Positions 27,208 to 35,733 of a DNA stretch of 64,000 nucleotides are shown one piece after another. A model generated the notes under the pieces. It did not search any database, was not told the origin of the DNA, and was given only the letters and a program-made list of their open reading frames with translations. The DNA lies in NCBI GenBank assembly GCA_944323345.1, contig CALUSC010000005.1, positions 1 through 64,000 on the forward strand, given 5' to 3'. A program made the translations under genes and the position numbers. This stretch comes from an uncultured Bacteroidales bacterium (GTDB lineage Bacteria; Bacteroidota; Bacteroidia; Bacteroidales; UBA932). The first letter of the stretch is position 1. Every line of letters starts with the position of its first letter.

Positions 27208-29118
27208 ATGGCAGCGGAAAGATTGACTATCATCCAGTTTGTGGAAAAATACACCAGGCAATACGCAGGGAACACTTTCCTGTGGGAGAAACAGGGAACG
27301 GAATGGGTGCCGACTACGTTCGAGCAGACGCGGAAGGAGGCTTACCGTGTGGGAGCCGGGCTGATGGCTCTCGGAGTGCAGAAAGGGGAGAAGATATCCC
27401 TATTGTCCGAAGGACGGAATTATTGGGTCATCGGAGAACTCGGAATCCTGTACGCAGGGGCGGTCAATGTGCCGCTTTCCATAAAACTGGAAGAGAGCAA
27501 TGACTTGATATTCAGAATCAAACACTCAGATTCGAAGTATATCATGGTGTCGGCCGCACAGCTTCCGAAAATCAGGAACATTCTGAAGGACCTGCCTCTC
27601 GTGGAAAAAGTCATAGTCCTCGATGAATTGCCTGAATATCAGGAAAAGGAAATTGCATTTTCGGAAGTATGCAGGATGGGTGACGCTTTTCTTGCAGAGC
27701 ATGGCGAGATGTTCGGGCAGAGATACGGATCCATCGGTCCTGATGACTATGCGAACATCAGCTACACTTCCGGGACTACGGCCGATCCGAAGGGTATTCT
27801 TCTGACTCACAGAAATTATACAGCCAATGTGGAGCAGGCCAGGTCTGTGATAGGTGTCACACCTGAAGACAGGATGCTCATCATTCTGCCTCTTGACCAC
27901 TGTTTCGCCCATGTCGCAGGCTTTTATACGCTCATGTCGTATGGAGCGTCTATAGGAACAGTGCCGGCGGGCAAGACCCCGATGGAGGCTCTCAGGAACA
28001 TCCCTATGAGTATCAAGGAGCTGCAGCCTACAGTGATGCTGAGCGTGCCTGCCCTGGCGAAGAATTTCAAGAAGAATATCGAAGCCGGGATCAAGGCAAA
28101 AGGCCCTGCAGTGGAGAGACTTTACAACTTCGCTTTGAATCTCGCTATTTCGTATAACAAAGAGGGGTATAATAAGGGCGGTTTCTTCCAGCTGTGGAAA
28201 AAACCTCTGATGGCTCTGTTCGACAAGATTATTTTCAGCAATGTCCGTCAGGGACTGGGCGGCAAGATGAAGTTTTTTGTGGGCGGAGGCGCCTTGCTGG
28301 ACATCGACCTCCAGAGATATTATTACGCCATAGGCATCCCGATGTATCAGGGCTACGGTCTGTCCGAGGCTACCCCTATCATTTCAGCCAACGCTCCTGC
28401 CAGGCATATTCTCGGTTCTTCAGGATGTGTGGTGAAGCCTATGGAAATCAGGATTTGCGACGAAGACGGCAAGGAACTTCCATACGGGCAGAAAGGCGAG
28501 ATCGTCATCAAGGGCGAGAATGTGATGGCCGGCTACTGGAAGAATCCGAAAGCCACAGCGGAGACCATAGTGGACGGCTGGCTTCATACCGGCGACATGG
28601 GATATATGAGAGACAAGGATTTCCTCTATGTAGTGGGCCGGTTCAAGTCCCTGCTCATCAGCGCGGACGGCGAGAAATACAGTCCTGAGGGAATCGAGGA
28701 GTCGCTGGTGGAGAATTCGAAGTTCATCGACCAGGTGGTGCTGCACAACAGCCAGGACCCGTATACCATAGCCTTGCTGGTGCCGAACAAGGACGCTCTG
28801 AAGGCTTGGCTTAAAGAGACTTCGCCTGAGACGGCTCCGGATTCGGAAGACGGAAAGAAGCTGATGCTCGGCAAGATTCAGGATGAGGTGAATTCGTACA
28901 GAAAGGGAGGGAAGAACTGTGGGGCTTTCCCTGAGAGGTGGCTTCCTGCAGCGGTGTGCGTGCTTCCTGAACCTTTCACCGAGAAGAACCACATGGTGAA
29001 CAGCACGATGAAAATCGTCCGCGGAAAGGTGGAGAAGGCTTACGAAGACCGCATGAAATTCGCCTACACCCCTGAGGGAAAGAATATCGTCAACCCTCAG
29101 AATCTCGCATCCTTGTAA
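27208..29118 (+). CDS. Long-chain fatty acid-CoA ligase (AMP-forming)
   Basis: ATG 27,208 (MAAERLTIIQFVEKY) is chosen because the earlier in-frame ATG at 27,142 would translate the terminator hairpin. The 636 residues show the adenylate-forming signature YTSGTTADPKG at 186-196, then 'GYGLSEATPII' and 'GWLHTGDMGYM'. It activates fatty acids with ATP and CoA at the membrane for phospholipid synthesis or breakdown. The FAA1/LC-FACS-like subtype fits the 'GGGALLDIDLQRYYYAIGI' stretch. It stands alone and ends in a strong terminator. Confidence 0.93.
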   Translation: MAAERLTIIQFVEKYTRQYAGNTFLWEKQGTEWVPTTFEQTRKEAYRVGAGLMALGVQKGEKISLLSEGRNYWVIGELGILYAGAVNVPLSIKLEESNDLIFRIKHSDSKYIMVSAAQLPKIRNILKDLPLVEKVIVLDELPEYQEKEIAFSEVCRMGDAFLAEHGEMFGQRYGSIGPDDYANISYTSGTTADPKGILLTHRNYTANVEQARSVIGVTPEDRMLIILPLDHCFAHVAGFYTLMSYGASIGTVPAGKTPMEALRNIPMSIKELQPTVMLSVPALAKNFKKNIEAGIKAKGPAVERLYNFALNLAISYNKEGYNKGGFFQLWKKPLMALFDKIIFSNVRQGLGGKMKFFVGGGALLDIDLQRYYYAIGIPMYQGYGLSEATPIISANAPARHILGSSGCVVKPMEIRICDEDGKELPYGQKGEIVIKGENVMAGYWKNPKATAETIVDGWLHTGDMGYMRDKDFLYVVGRFKSLLISADGEKYSPEGIEESLVENSKFIDQVVLHNSQDPYTIALLVPNKDALKAWLKETSPETAPDSEDGKKLMLGKIQDEVNSYRKGGKNCGAFPERWLPAAVCVLPEPFTEKNHMVNSTMKIVRGKVEKAYEDRMKFAYTPEGKNIVNPQNLASL

Positions 29119-29133
29119 TTGCTTTCGATAATA

Positions 29134-29175
29134 AAAAGAGGCCGGTCTCAGATTACTTCTGGACCGGTCTCTTTT
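29134..29175 (+). terminator. Intrinsic terminator after the acyl-CoA synthetase
   Basis: AAAAGAGGCCGGTC pairs with GACCGGTCTCTTTT (one wobble) around a 14-base loop. The stem ends in T residues on the plus strand. Confidence 0.85.
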
Positions 29176-29177
29176 AG

Positions 29178-29344
29178 TATTTTCCGGTGCAGTTGGTCTC
29201 TTGGGGTATATTGCTGTGAGGAGATTGATATTTTCCGGTGCAGTTGGTCTGTGGAGGTGTATTGCGGTGAGGAGGCTGATATTTTCCGGCACAGAATTAC
29301 AACCTCCTGCCGGAGGTCAACAGTGCCGGAAAATATCAGCCTCC
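29178..29344. repeat. Hairpin repeat family 1, locus B: three 51-bp units
   Basis: TATTTTCCGG recurs at 29,178, 29,229 and 29,280, a 51-bp period. The last unit is a complete element: perfect 22-bp arms (29,271-29,292 and 29,323-29,344) around a core that, on the minus strand, reads TTGACCTCCGG then CAGGAGGTTGTAATTCTGT. The other two units have diverged cores that seem to lie in the opposite direction. On the minus strand the plan is one arm followed by three core-plus-arm copies, as at the other two loci. It fills the gap between convergent genes. Confidence 0.8.
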
Positions 29345-29345
29345 G

Positions 29346-30710
29346 TTAATTCTTAAAACTGTGGATCGGCGCCGGAATCCGTCCCTCCCTGCGGATGAAG
29401 TCTTCGCATCCGAACCTGTTCACGGGCATTACAGGCGCGTGGCCAAGCAGGCCTCCGAATTCCACCGAATCCCCGACCGTCTTCCCTATGACAGGTATGA
29501 TCCTCACGGCTGTGGTCTTCTGGTTCACCATGCCGATGGCCGCCTCATCAGCTATTATGCCGGAAATGGTGCTGGCCGGTGTATCGCCAGGTATAGCTAT
29601 CATATCAAGCCCCACTGAGCATACACAGGTCATGGCTTCCAGCTTCTCTATGGTCAGAGCCCCGCACTCGGCAGCCTCTATCATTCCCTGGTCCTCGCTG
29701 ACAGGAATGAAAGCGCCGCTGAGTCCGCCTACATACGAAGATGCCATGACTCCGCCTTTCTTCACCTGATCGTTCAGCATGGCCAGGGCGGCAGTCGTTC
29801 CAGGAGCTCCTGCTTTCTCCACCCCTATTTCATGAAGGATGTCTGCTACGCTGTCTCCTATCGCAGGCGTAGGGGCGAGGGAAAGATCTATAATGCCGAA
29901 CGGAATGCCGAGCCTGCGTGAAGCCTCCTGGGCCACGAGCTGTCCCACACGGGTGATCTTGAACGCTGTCTTCTTTATGGTCTCGCACAGGACTTCGAAA
30001 GAAGCGCCGCGTACGCTTTCCAAAGCATATTTCACCACACCGGGACCGCTTACGCCGACATTGATGATGGCATCTGCTTCAGTCACGCCGTGAAAAGCCC
30101 CGGCCATGAAAGGGTTGTCGTCAGGCGCATTGCACAGCACCACCAGTTTGGCGCAGCCCAGAGAATCTCTGTCGGCAGTGGCTTCGGCAGTCTTTCTGAC
30201 GATTTCGCCCATCAGCCGCACGGCATCCATGTTGATTCCGGTTTTTGTGCTGCCTACATTCACCGAACTGCATACCCTTTCGGTCCTGGCAAGAGCCTCT
30301 GGAATGGATTCTATCAGCAGTCTGTCGCTTTCAGTCATTCCTTTCGACACTACAGCCGAATATCCGCCCAGGAAGTTCACCCCGACGGCCTTTGCGGCAT
30401 CGTCCAGCGCCATGGCTATCTTCACGTAGTCCTGCGGCGTACGGCAGGCCGAAGCGCCCACCAGGGAAACAGGTGTGATGGAGATTCTCTTGTTCACTAT
30501 CGGAATCCCGTATTCCATGGCTATGTTTTCAGCAGTCTCCGCCAGTTTTCCCGCCACTCTTACGATCTTGGCCTTTATGTTCGAGCAGACTTCGTCCACC
30601 GTATCTGCAGCACAGTCCAGAAGGCTGATACCCACCGTAATGGTCCGTACGTCGAGATTTTCTTTCTCGATCATCCGGTTCGTCTCTATGACTTCGTTGA
30701 TGTTGATCAT
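29346..30710 (-). CDS. DUF711/UPF0210 family protein (PFL-like)
   Basis: ATG 30,710 ([20 protein letters not shown]) overlaps the stop of the upstream ACT gene as ATGA, giving 454 residues and tight coupling. The 13-residue upstream extension in the same frame is unlikely. The protein is the full-length UPF0210 type, often labelled PFL family from a structural likeness to pyruvate formate-lyase. Landmarks are '[11 protein letters not shown]', '[15 protein letters not shown]' and '[19 protein letters not shown]'. I see no glycyl-radical motif, so formate-lyase activity should not be assumed. Function is unknown; the pairing with the ACT protein is conserved in many bacteria. Confidence 0.88.
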   Translation of the reverse strand: MININEVIETNRMIEKENLDVRTITVGISLLDCAADTVDEVCSNIKAKIVRVAGKLAETAENIAMEYGIPIVNKRISITPVSLVGASACRTPQDYVKIAMALDDAAKAVGVNFLGGYSAVVSKGMTESDRLLIESIPEALARTERVCSSVNVGSTKTGINMDAVRLMGEIVRKTAEATADRDSLGCAKLVVLCNAPDDNPFMAGAFHGVTEADAIINVGVSGPGVVKYALESVRGASFEVLCETIKKTAFKITRVGQLVAQEASRRLGIPFGIIDLSLAPTPAIGDSVADILHEIGVEKAGAPGTTAALAMLNDQVKKGGVMASSYVGGLSGAFIPVSEDQGMIEAAECGALTIEKLEAMTCVCSVGLDMIAIPGDTPASTISGIIADEAAIGMVNQKTTAVRIIPVIGKTVGDSVEFGGLLGHAPVMPVNRFGCEDFIRREGRIPAPIHSFKN

Positions 30711-30979
30711 ATCCTGTGCATTTTTTCGAAAATGTCCTCGCGCTGGCATTTGATCTGGACGCCGATATTTTTACCCAGGTCTTCCAGGTCTTCCGATACC
30801 TGATGGAAATCCACGGAGATGTTCCCGGTGTCGACTATCATCATCATGTTGAAATACCCCTGGACGATAGTCTGCGTGATATCCAGAATATTTATGTTCT
30901 TTTCTGCCAGGTATGTGCATACCCTGGCAATGATGCCGACAGTGTCTTTGCCGACTACGGTGATTATGCTCCTGTTCAT
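30707..30979 (-). CDS. ACT domain protein (UPF0237)
   Basis: From ATG 30,979 ([20 protein letters not shown]) the product is 90 residues, a single ACT domain. ACT domains bind amino acids or other small ligands and usually dimerise. A longer frame to 31,030 exists but adds a non-conserved head. The stop overlaps the DUF711 start by four bases, so it may be the regulatory partner of that protein. The ligand is unknown. Confidence 0.9.
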   Translation of the reverse strand: MNRSIITVVGKDTVGIIARVCTYLAEKNINILDITQTIVQGYFNMMMIVDTGNISVDFHQVSEDLEDLGKNIGVQIKCQREDIFEKMHRI

Positions 30980-31000
30980 CTGATTGTAAATTATCCGGGA

Positions 31001-31008
31001 CAAAAATA
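31001..31008 (-). promoter_or_regulatory. -7 element for the ACT-DUF711 operon
   Basis: The minus strand reads TATTTTTG, 21 bases before the ACT start codon. Confidence 0.5.
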
Positions 31009-31023
31009 GAAAAATTAAACGAA

Positions 31024-31053
31024 TTGGCATTTCGAAAAGAAATGCTATCTTTG
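31024..31053 (+). promoter_or_regulatory. tatAC promoter with a palindrome in its spacer
   Basis: TTG at 31,024-31,026 and TATCTTTG at 31,046-31,053 are 19 bases apart. The spacer is exactly the inverted repeat GCATTTC-GAAAA-GAAATGC (31,027-31,045), a plausible operator. Confidence 0.7.
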
Positions 31054-31081
31054 ACCTGATTGACGAAAACTGATAGGTACG

Positions 31082-31363
31082 ATGGAAAAATTTCTTTTTT
31101 TAGGCAATATCGGTGTATGGGAGATTCTCCTGATCGCCCTGGTGGTGCTGCTGTTTTTCGGCGGCAGGAAAATTCCTGAACTGATGAAAGGGCTCGGAAA
31201 GGGCGTGAAGAGTTTCAAGGAAGGGATGAATGAGGTCGAAAAGGAACTGAATGCTCCTGTTTCGGAAATCAAGTCTTCTTCTGCACAGACCGCCTCTGAC
31301 GCCAAATCATCGCAGAAAACTGAGCCGGAGTCTGAAAAATCTTCTGAAACAGCAGGGAAATAG
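31082..31363 (+). CDS. tatA: Twin-arginine translocase subunit TatA
   Basis: The 93-residue protein has the TatA/E plan: a short N-terminal region, one membrane helix (about residues 9-28, '[18 protein letters not shown]') and the hinge '[22 protein letters not shown]', which forms the amphipathic helix. A Ser/Glu/Lys-rich soluble tail follows. It builds the size-variable pore for folded proteins. tatC follows after eight bases; no separate tatB is seen, so this is a two-component system. Confidence 0.95.
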   Translation: MEKFLFLGNIGVWEILLIALVVLLFFGGRKIPELMKGLGKGVKSFKEGMNEVEKELNAPVSEIKSSSAQTASDAKSSQKTEPESEKSSETAGK

Positions 31364-31371
31364 GCTCCCCG

Positions 31372-32199
31372 ATGTCGGAAAAGGGGACAGATAATATCAG
31401 GAGCGCCGCCGACGAGGATTCCAGGATGTCCTTCTGGGATCATCTTGAAGTACTCAGATGGGCGCTGATCAGGATTGCAGCGGTCCTGGTCGTTCTCGTT
31501 GTGGCCTCATTTCTGGCCATGCCGCATATTTTCGACACTCTGATTCTGGGGCCGGCATCGTCTGACTTTTTCGTATACAAGTGGTTCGCATCGTTAGGGC
31601 GGGCCATACCTTTCCTTCCCGACTTTTCCGATGACGGCTTTCATGTGGATATTATCAATATCAACGTGGCATCGCAGTTCATGACGCACATATCCACGTC
31701 TTTCTGGCTTTCTCTCGTGCTGCTGTTCCCTTATATCGTCTATGAATTGTGGAAGTTTGTGAGGCCTGCGCTGTATCCGTCGGAAAAGGCCGCCATGAGC
31801 CGGGCTTTCCTGTCAGGTACATTCATGTTCTATCTCGGATGCGCTGTCGGATACTGCCTTATCTTTCCTTTCATGTTCCGGTTTCTCGCCGAATATCAGG
31901 TCAGCCAGGATATAGTGAACCAGATATCGCTGAATTCCTATATGAACAATTTTCTCGGCATGGTCTTCATCATGGGGGTAGTGTTCGAGCTTCCTCTCCT
32001 GGCCTGGCTTCTGTCTCGTCTGGGTATCCTTCACAGAGAGTTTCTCCGGCAATACCGGCGTCACGCCGTGGTGGTCCTGCTCATTCTCGCGGCGGTCATC
32101 ACTCCTACCGGCGATCCGTTTTCGCTGATGCTGGTTTTTGTGCCGTTGTATTTGCTTTATGAGCTTTCGATACGTCTGGTCCGTCCCGAAGAGGGTTGA
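31372..32199 (+). CDS. tatC: Twin-arginine translocase subunit TatC
   Basis: The protein has 275 residues with six membrane helices. The N-terminal 'MSFWDHLEVLRWALIR' corresponds to the conserved HLxELR region that reads the twin-arginine signal. 'FLSGTFMFYLGCAVGYCLIFPFMF' and 'GVVFELPLLAWLL' with its conserved Glu are further TatC marks. A hydrophilic loop between the first two helices ('GPASSDFFVYKWFASLGRAI') is longer than in E. coli but usual for Bacteroidota. It works with TatA at the inner membrane. Confidence 0.95.
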   Translation: MSEKGTDNIRSAADEDSRMSFWDHLEVLRWALIRIAAVLVVLVVASFLAMPHIFDTLILGPASSDFFVYKWFASLGRAIPFLPDFSDDGFHVDIININVASQFMTHISTSFWLSLVLLFPYIVYELWKFVRPALYPSEKAAMSRAFLSGTFMFYLGCAVGYCLIFPFMFRFLAEYQVSQDIVNQISLNSYMNNFLGMVFIMGVVFELPLLAWLLSRLGILHREFLRQYRRHAVVVLLILAAVITPTGDPFSLMLVFVPLYLLYELSIRLVRPEEG

Positions 32200-32236
32200 G
32201 GCGTTCCGGCAGATTTGAAATCTGGCGGTATTTTGC

Positions 32237-32278
32237 TGCGACCTGTAACGTTTTTGGGCGATTTTGCGCCAGGTCGCA
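32237..32278 (+). repeat. Palindromic dispersed repeat, family 2, copy 2
   Basis: The ends are perfect 9-bp inverted repeats, TGCGACCTG (32,237-32,245) and CAGGTCGCA (32,270-32,278). The body (TAACGTT, then GGCGATTTTGCG) matches the copy at 146-185 in reverse orientation at about 35 of 40 positions. It sits between the convergent tatC and ABC-transporter genes, next to a second small palindrome (CAGATTTGAAATCTG, 32,210-32,224). Confidence 0.75.
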
Positions 32279-32992
32279 TCAGATTTCCGGTATGCCGAAA
32301 ATTTTCAGGATGTCCGGTGCGGCTTCTGCCGCTTTCCGGACAATGAGCCTGTCACCGTCCAGCAGCCATACAGTATCGGCCGCCTTCAGCCCGATCCCGA
32401 TGTCGTGCGTAGAGAAAATCACAGTTTTCCCTTGCCCGGAGGCCAGTTTTTTCAGAATGGCAGTAATCTGATACCTCCCTGGCACATCCAGAAAAGCCGT
32501 CGGCTCATCCATGACCATTAAAGGAGTGTCCTGAGCTAGAGCCTTGGCTATCATTATTTTCTGGCATTCTCCGTCAGACATCCTGTCCATGCTCCTGTCG
32601 GCGTATCCGCTCATTCCGACCATCTCCAGCGCATCGTCCACAGCCTTTTCGTCAGAGTCCGAAAGCCGTCCTGTCCATCCTGTCCACGGGGCCCTGCCTA
32701 ATGCTACGATGTCCCGGCACCTGAACCGCGGTATGCGGACCCTTTCCGTCCCTACGAAAGATATTTTCATGGCAGCCTTGCCCCGCGGAAGAGAAAGAAT
32801 GTCTTCCCCGTCTATCATGATTCTCCCGTGAAGCGGCTCCGACAGTCCGGTCAGAGTCCTGATAAGCGTACTTTTCCCGCTTCCGTTCCGTCCGGCCAGC
32901 ATCACAAGTTCTCCTGGGGCGGCACCGGCGGAGATGTCGCGCAGCAGGATGTTTTTTCCGTATCCGAGGGTAAGGTTTTCTATGGAGATCAT
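32279..32992 (-). CDS. btuD: Vitamin B12 ABC transporter ATPase
   Basis: The start at ATG 32,992 (MISIENLTLGYGKNILL) gives 237 residues. An upstream extension in the same frame overlaps btuC and is not ABC-like. Walker A is AGRNGSGKST (33-42), the signature is the variant MSDGECQK, and Walker B is LMVMDEPTAFLD. It belongs to the FecE/BtuD/HmuV group that powers type II importers. It lies 17 bases after btuC. The B12 assignment comes from the divergent riboswitch-controlled btuB and btuG; alone it could equally be a siderophore ATPase. Confidence 0.88.
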   Translation of the reverse strand: MISIENLTLGYGKNILLRDISAGAAPGELVMLAGRNGSGKSTLIRTLTGLSEPLHGRIMIDGEDILSLPRGKAAMKISFVGTERVRIPRFRCRDIVALGRAPWTGWTGRLSDSDEKAVDDALEMVGMSGYADRSMDRMSDGECQKIMIAKALAQDTPLMVMDEPTAFLDVPGRYQITAILKKLASGQGKTVIFSTHDIGIGLKAADTVWLLDGDRLIVRKAAEAAPDILKIFGIPEI

Positions 32993-33009
32993 GGCGGGGT
33001 TTTCTGTTT

Positions 33010-34023
33010 TTATATCTGTCGGCTGCCGCGCTGTCTGAATATTATCCAGATGACGGCCGGGATACCGGCCAGCGAGGTGACGGCGTTGATGGGGACGGCG
33101 GCTAACCTCGCGATGATGTCGCATGACATCATCAGCGCTCCTCCGCAGAGGAGCGTTGCCGGGATGAGGACCCTGTGGTCCGCATCCCCGGCCGCGAGGC
33201 GCGCCAGATGCGGCACAGCTATGCCGATGAACCCCACAGGGCCGCAGAACGCCGTCACAGTCCCGGCCAGCAGAACGGTCACCAGAAAGATGAGCAGCCT
33301 CGCCTTCCGCACCTCCACACCTCCGGTAGCCGCATAATTTTCACCCAGAAGCATCAGGTTCAGGACCTTGCAGAACACCGCAGTGATTCCAAGGCCTATA
33401 GCCACCGCCGCAGAAAGAATCCAAAGCTCGCTGCCGGAAACATTCCCTAAAGACCCCATCGTCCACACTATGTAAGATTTCAGAGCCTGCTCATCGCTGA
33501 GGAACTGCAGTATCTGTACGAAGGCATCTATTCCTGCGCCGAGCATCATTCCCAAAATCAGGATGACGGTTATGTCCCCTGTTTTCCTGCTGGCCCATGC
33601 TATGATTCCCAGCACCGCGGCCGCTCCTATCCAGGCGGCGCCTGCCGTTCCTAAGGAAACCAGGACACGGCTGGCAGCCAGCGATGCAGATGCCGATGTG
33701 CCCAGGACGCAGACGGCAGCTCCGAGTGATGCCCCCGAACTTATTCCCAATACATAAGGTCCTGCCAGCGGATTCCGGAAAAGGGTCTGCATCAGGAGCC
33801 CGCTGATGGAAATGGCCATGCCGGCCAGCATGGCGGTAAGGGTCTTCGGCAGCCTGATTTCCGTCACTATGAGCCTGGTCTGGTCGGGAACATCCCCTCC
33901 GGACAGGGCTTTCCATACATCGGAAATGCCGATGCCGGCACTGCCTGTCAGCATCTCGGCCACAAAAAGCCCGGCCAGAGCCACCGCTCCGGCTGTCCAC
34001 AGTATTTTCTTCCTTCTTCCCAT
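33010..34023 (-). CDS. btuC: Vitamin B12 ABC transporter permease (FecCD family)
   Basis: ATG 34,023 (MGRRKKILWTAGAVALAG) starts a basic head and first helix; the longer frame to 34,134 would run into btuF. The 337 residues contain about ten membrane helices with FecCD marks: 'EIRLPKTLTAMLAGMAISISGLLMQ', 'NPLAGPYVLGISSGA' and 'CGPVGFIGIAVPHLAR'. It forms the inner-membrane channel of the importer, with btuF upstream by 37 bases and btuD downstream by 17. Confidence 0.9.
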   Translation of the reverse strand: MGRRKKILWTAGAVALAGLFVAEMLTGSAGIGISDVWKALSGGDVPDQTRLIVTEIRLPKTLTAMLAGMAISISGLLMQTLFRNPLAGPYVLGISSGASLGAAVCVLGTSASASLAASRVLVSLGTAGAAWIGAAAVLGIIAWASRKTGDITVILILGMMLGAGIDAFVQILQFLSDEQALKSYIVWTMGSLGNVSGSELWILSAAVAIGLGITAVFCKVLNLMLLGENYAATGGVEVRKARLLIFLVTVLLAGTVTAFCGPVGFIGIAVPHLARLAAGDADHRVLIPATLLCGGALMMSCDIIARLAAVPINAVTSLAGIPAVIWIIFRQRGSRQI

Positions 34024-34060
34024 ACGTGCCCAAGATATGAAAAATCCCGGAAATCCGCCG

Positions 34061-35275
34061 TCAGAACGGCAGCCGCCGGTAATAATGCAGGCTGTCATTG
34101 TCGGCATCGGCTGCACCCTGCCCGGTTTCCTCATGAATGTGGAGCCCGGGATGCAGAATCCGTATCAGGTCGCTCAGAACCAGGTCCGGACGTACTGTCC
34201 CGGATTCCCAGAAGTCACTTCCTCCGCTTTCCGTACTTCTCCTGTCGCAGCTGTAGACCTGTCTGGCTTTTACGCAGCTTGTTCCGGAGAACTGGGGATA
34301 TGCGTCGAGAAGTTGGGACAGCGAGCGGTATTGCCCTACATTCAGCCAGATATCCGCTTCCGACACCAGCAGGAAAGCCTTCTCGAAATCTATCGTGGCG
34401 GATTTCCATTGTCCTGAGCCGGAATTTCCCCTCCCGTCCCGGTTTGTGTTGCCTTCGAATACGTATACTCCGCCGGCATCCCGTATCATGGTGACCATGG
34501 CGGATTCAGGCGAGGACATGAACCATGTGTCCCCGTACGGCGTATTCAGCATCACTTTCGGCCTTTCGGCATTCTCCGGAACTGAAGATTTCAGGTCTTC
34601 ATACCTCGAAACTATCTCCCGGTATGCCTTTTCTCCTTTGTCCCTGCAGCCGAGCAGCTCTGCTATGGCCACCACCCATTCCGTCCTGCCTGCTGGCGAG
34701 GTTTCCAGGTATTCTCCTATGTAAAGATAAGGTATGCCGAGGATGCCGAGCCTGTCCTCCATCGCACTTGACGAACTGACCCCGTACAGCAGCACAATGT
34801 CTGGTCTGGCGGCAGCCAGCGCTTCGTAGTCGGCTCCTGCCTCGTATCCGATGTCGGCTATCGAGTCTCTGTGTTCGCGGATATATGCGTTCGAAATGTA
34901 TCTGATACCCGATACTGCCTTGACCCGCCGGACTTCCCCGATCAAATCCAGCAGTGCTATGTGGGAGGATGACATGACAGCTATCCTTTCGGCATTTCCG
35001 TACAGGACCTGGCCCTTGAAGCCTTCAGGCGGTTTTTCACCGTTACGGGCGATAAAAAGCTCTTTTCCTGATGAATTTTTCTGCGCCGGCACCCTGTCTT
35101 GAGGTTCGCTCCCGTCTCCCTGCCATGCGGACTTCACCCTTATCACACTGCTTTCGCAGCCCTCTGCCCCCACTATCTCGAATCCTTCGGCCTCTGACGG
35201 AGAATACAGTACGACATCGAAAAAATCTGCGGCGTCGTTTCTGCCGCAGGCATTGGCCAGAACGGCCAATATCAT
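34061..35275 (-). CDS. btuF: Vitamin B12 ABC transporter substrate-binding lipoprotein
   Basis: The 404-residue frame from ATG 35,275 has the type III periplasmic-binding fold: 'RIAVMSSSHIALLDLIGEVRRVKAV', then 'ARPDIVLLYGVSSSSAMEDRL'. The lipobox is LANAC with Cys at residue 10. A signal peptide that starts there has no positive charge and is very short. Upstream in the same frame, codons for KRVIWI precede this Met and would complete a proper signal, but no ATG, GTG or TTG opens them; a CTG at 35,302-35,304 is the only near-start. The start is therefore doubtful. It delivers B12 to BtuCD. An insert of about 70 residues precedes the binding fold. Confidence 0.85.
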   Translation of the reverse strand: MILAVLANACGRNDAADFFDVVLYSPSEAEGFEIVGAEGCESSVIRVKSAWQGDGSEPQDRVPAQKNSSGKELFIARNGEKPPEGFKGQVLYGNAERIAVMSSSHIALLDLIGEVRRVKAVSGIRYISNAYIREHRDSIADIGYEAGADYEALAAARPDIVLLYGVSSSSAMEDRLGILGIPYLYIGEYLETSPAGRTEWVVAIAELLGCRDKGEKAYREIVSRYEDLKSSVPENAERPKVMLNTPYGDTWFMSSPESAMVTMIRDAGGVYVFEGNTNRDGRGNSGSGQWKSATIDFEKAFLLVSEADIWLNVGQYRSLSQLLDAYPQFSGTSCVKARQVYSCDRRSTESGGSDFWESGTVRPDLVLSDLIRILHPGLHIHEETGQGAADADNDSLHYYRRLPF

Positions 35276-35349
35276 TATCCATATTACCCTTTTGCTTCCC
35301 AGTTCCGAATCCTTTTTCCGGCCTGTCGCCGGCGTACAGCATGTTCCCG

Positions 35350-35357
35350 CAAAGTTA
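35350..35357 (-). promoter_or_regulatory. -7 element for btuFCD
   Basis: The minus strand reads TAACTTTG, about 75 bases upstream of the annotated btuF start, back to back with the btuB promoter. No cobalamin riboswitch is seen on this strand. Confidence 0.5.
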
Positions 35358-35363
35358 GCAAAA

Positions 35364-35396
35364 TTTGGAGATTGTTCCGGAAAATGCGTATATTCG
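35364..35396 (+). promoter_or_regulatory. Promoter of the riboswitch-btuB-btuG transcript
   Basis: TTTG at 35,364-35,367 and TATATTCG at 35,389-35,396 (one change from TAnnTTTG) lie 21 bases apart, just before the riboswitch. Confidence 0.6.
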
Positions 35397-35401
35397 CGGC
35401 G

Positions 35402-35622
35402 GCCAAGGTTTCCGGACGCAAGAAGTCTGCGCGAGGAACGAAGAGGGAACGCAGTGAGAATCTGCGGCAGTACCCGCTGCTGTATGCCCGTGATGCGAGC
35501 CGGAAAACCGGAGCATCGGACAGCTTCACATTCTCTGCCACTGGTATCTTTCGTAGAAACCCTTTCGGGTCACCCTCGATACCGGGAAGGCGTGAAGCAG
35601 GGACGAGTCAGAAGACCTGCCT
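35402..35622 (+). promoter_or_regulatory. Cobalamin (B12) riboswitch
   Basis: The core elements of the class are present in order: GAAGAGGGAA, GTGAGAATC, the B12-box-like GCAGTACCCGCTGCTGTA at 35,467-35,484, GCCACTGG, then GGGAAGGCG and AGTCAGAAGACCTGCC near the end. It should reduce expression of the downstream btuB-btuG genes when cobalamin is plentiful. About 110 bases separate it from the chosen btuB start, room for an expression platform that hides or frees the initiation region. Confidence 0.96.
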
Positions 35623-35733
35623 TTGCCGTTTATGGAACATCCTCCTGCGGGATTACGGGACGGAGTCACTGCCAAACATGTGCTATACCGCTACGGAATC
35701 TGGCGCTGCCGGCAGTCTGGGATAAATGCAGTT

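Noticed and set aside
28420..29292. Minus-strand frame with a repeated peptide PTAPEN...LLTAI
   Set aside because: The repeat comes from the 51-bp DNA units (17 codons) and the rest is antisense to the acyl-CoA synthetase.
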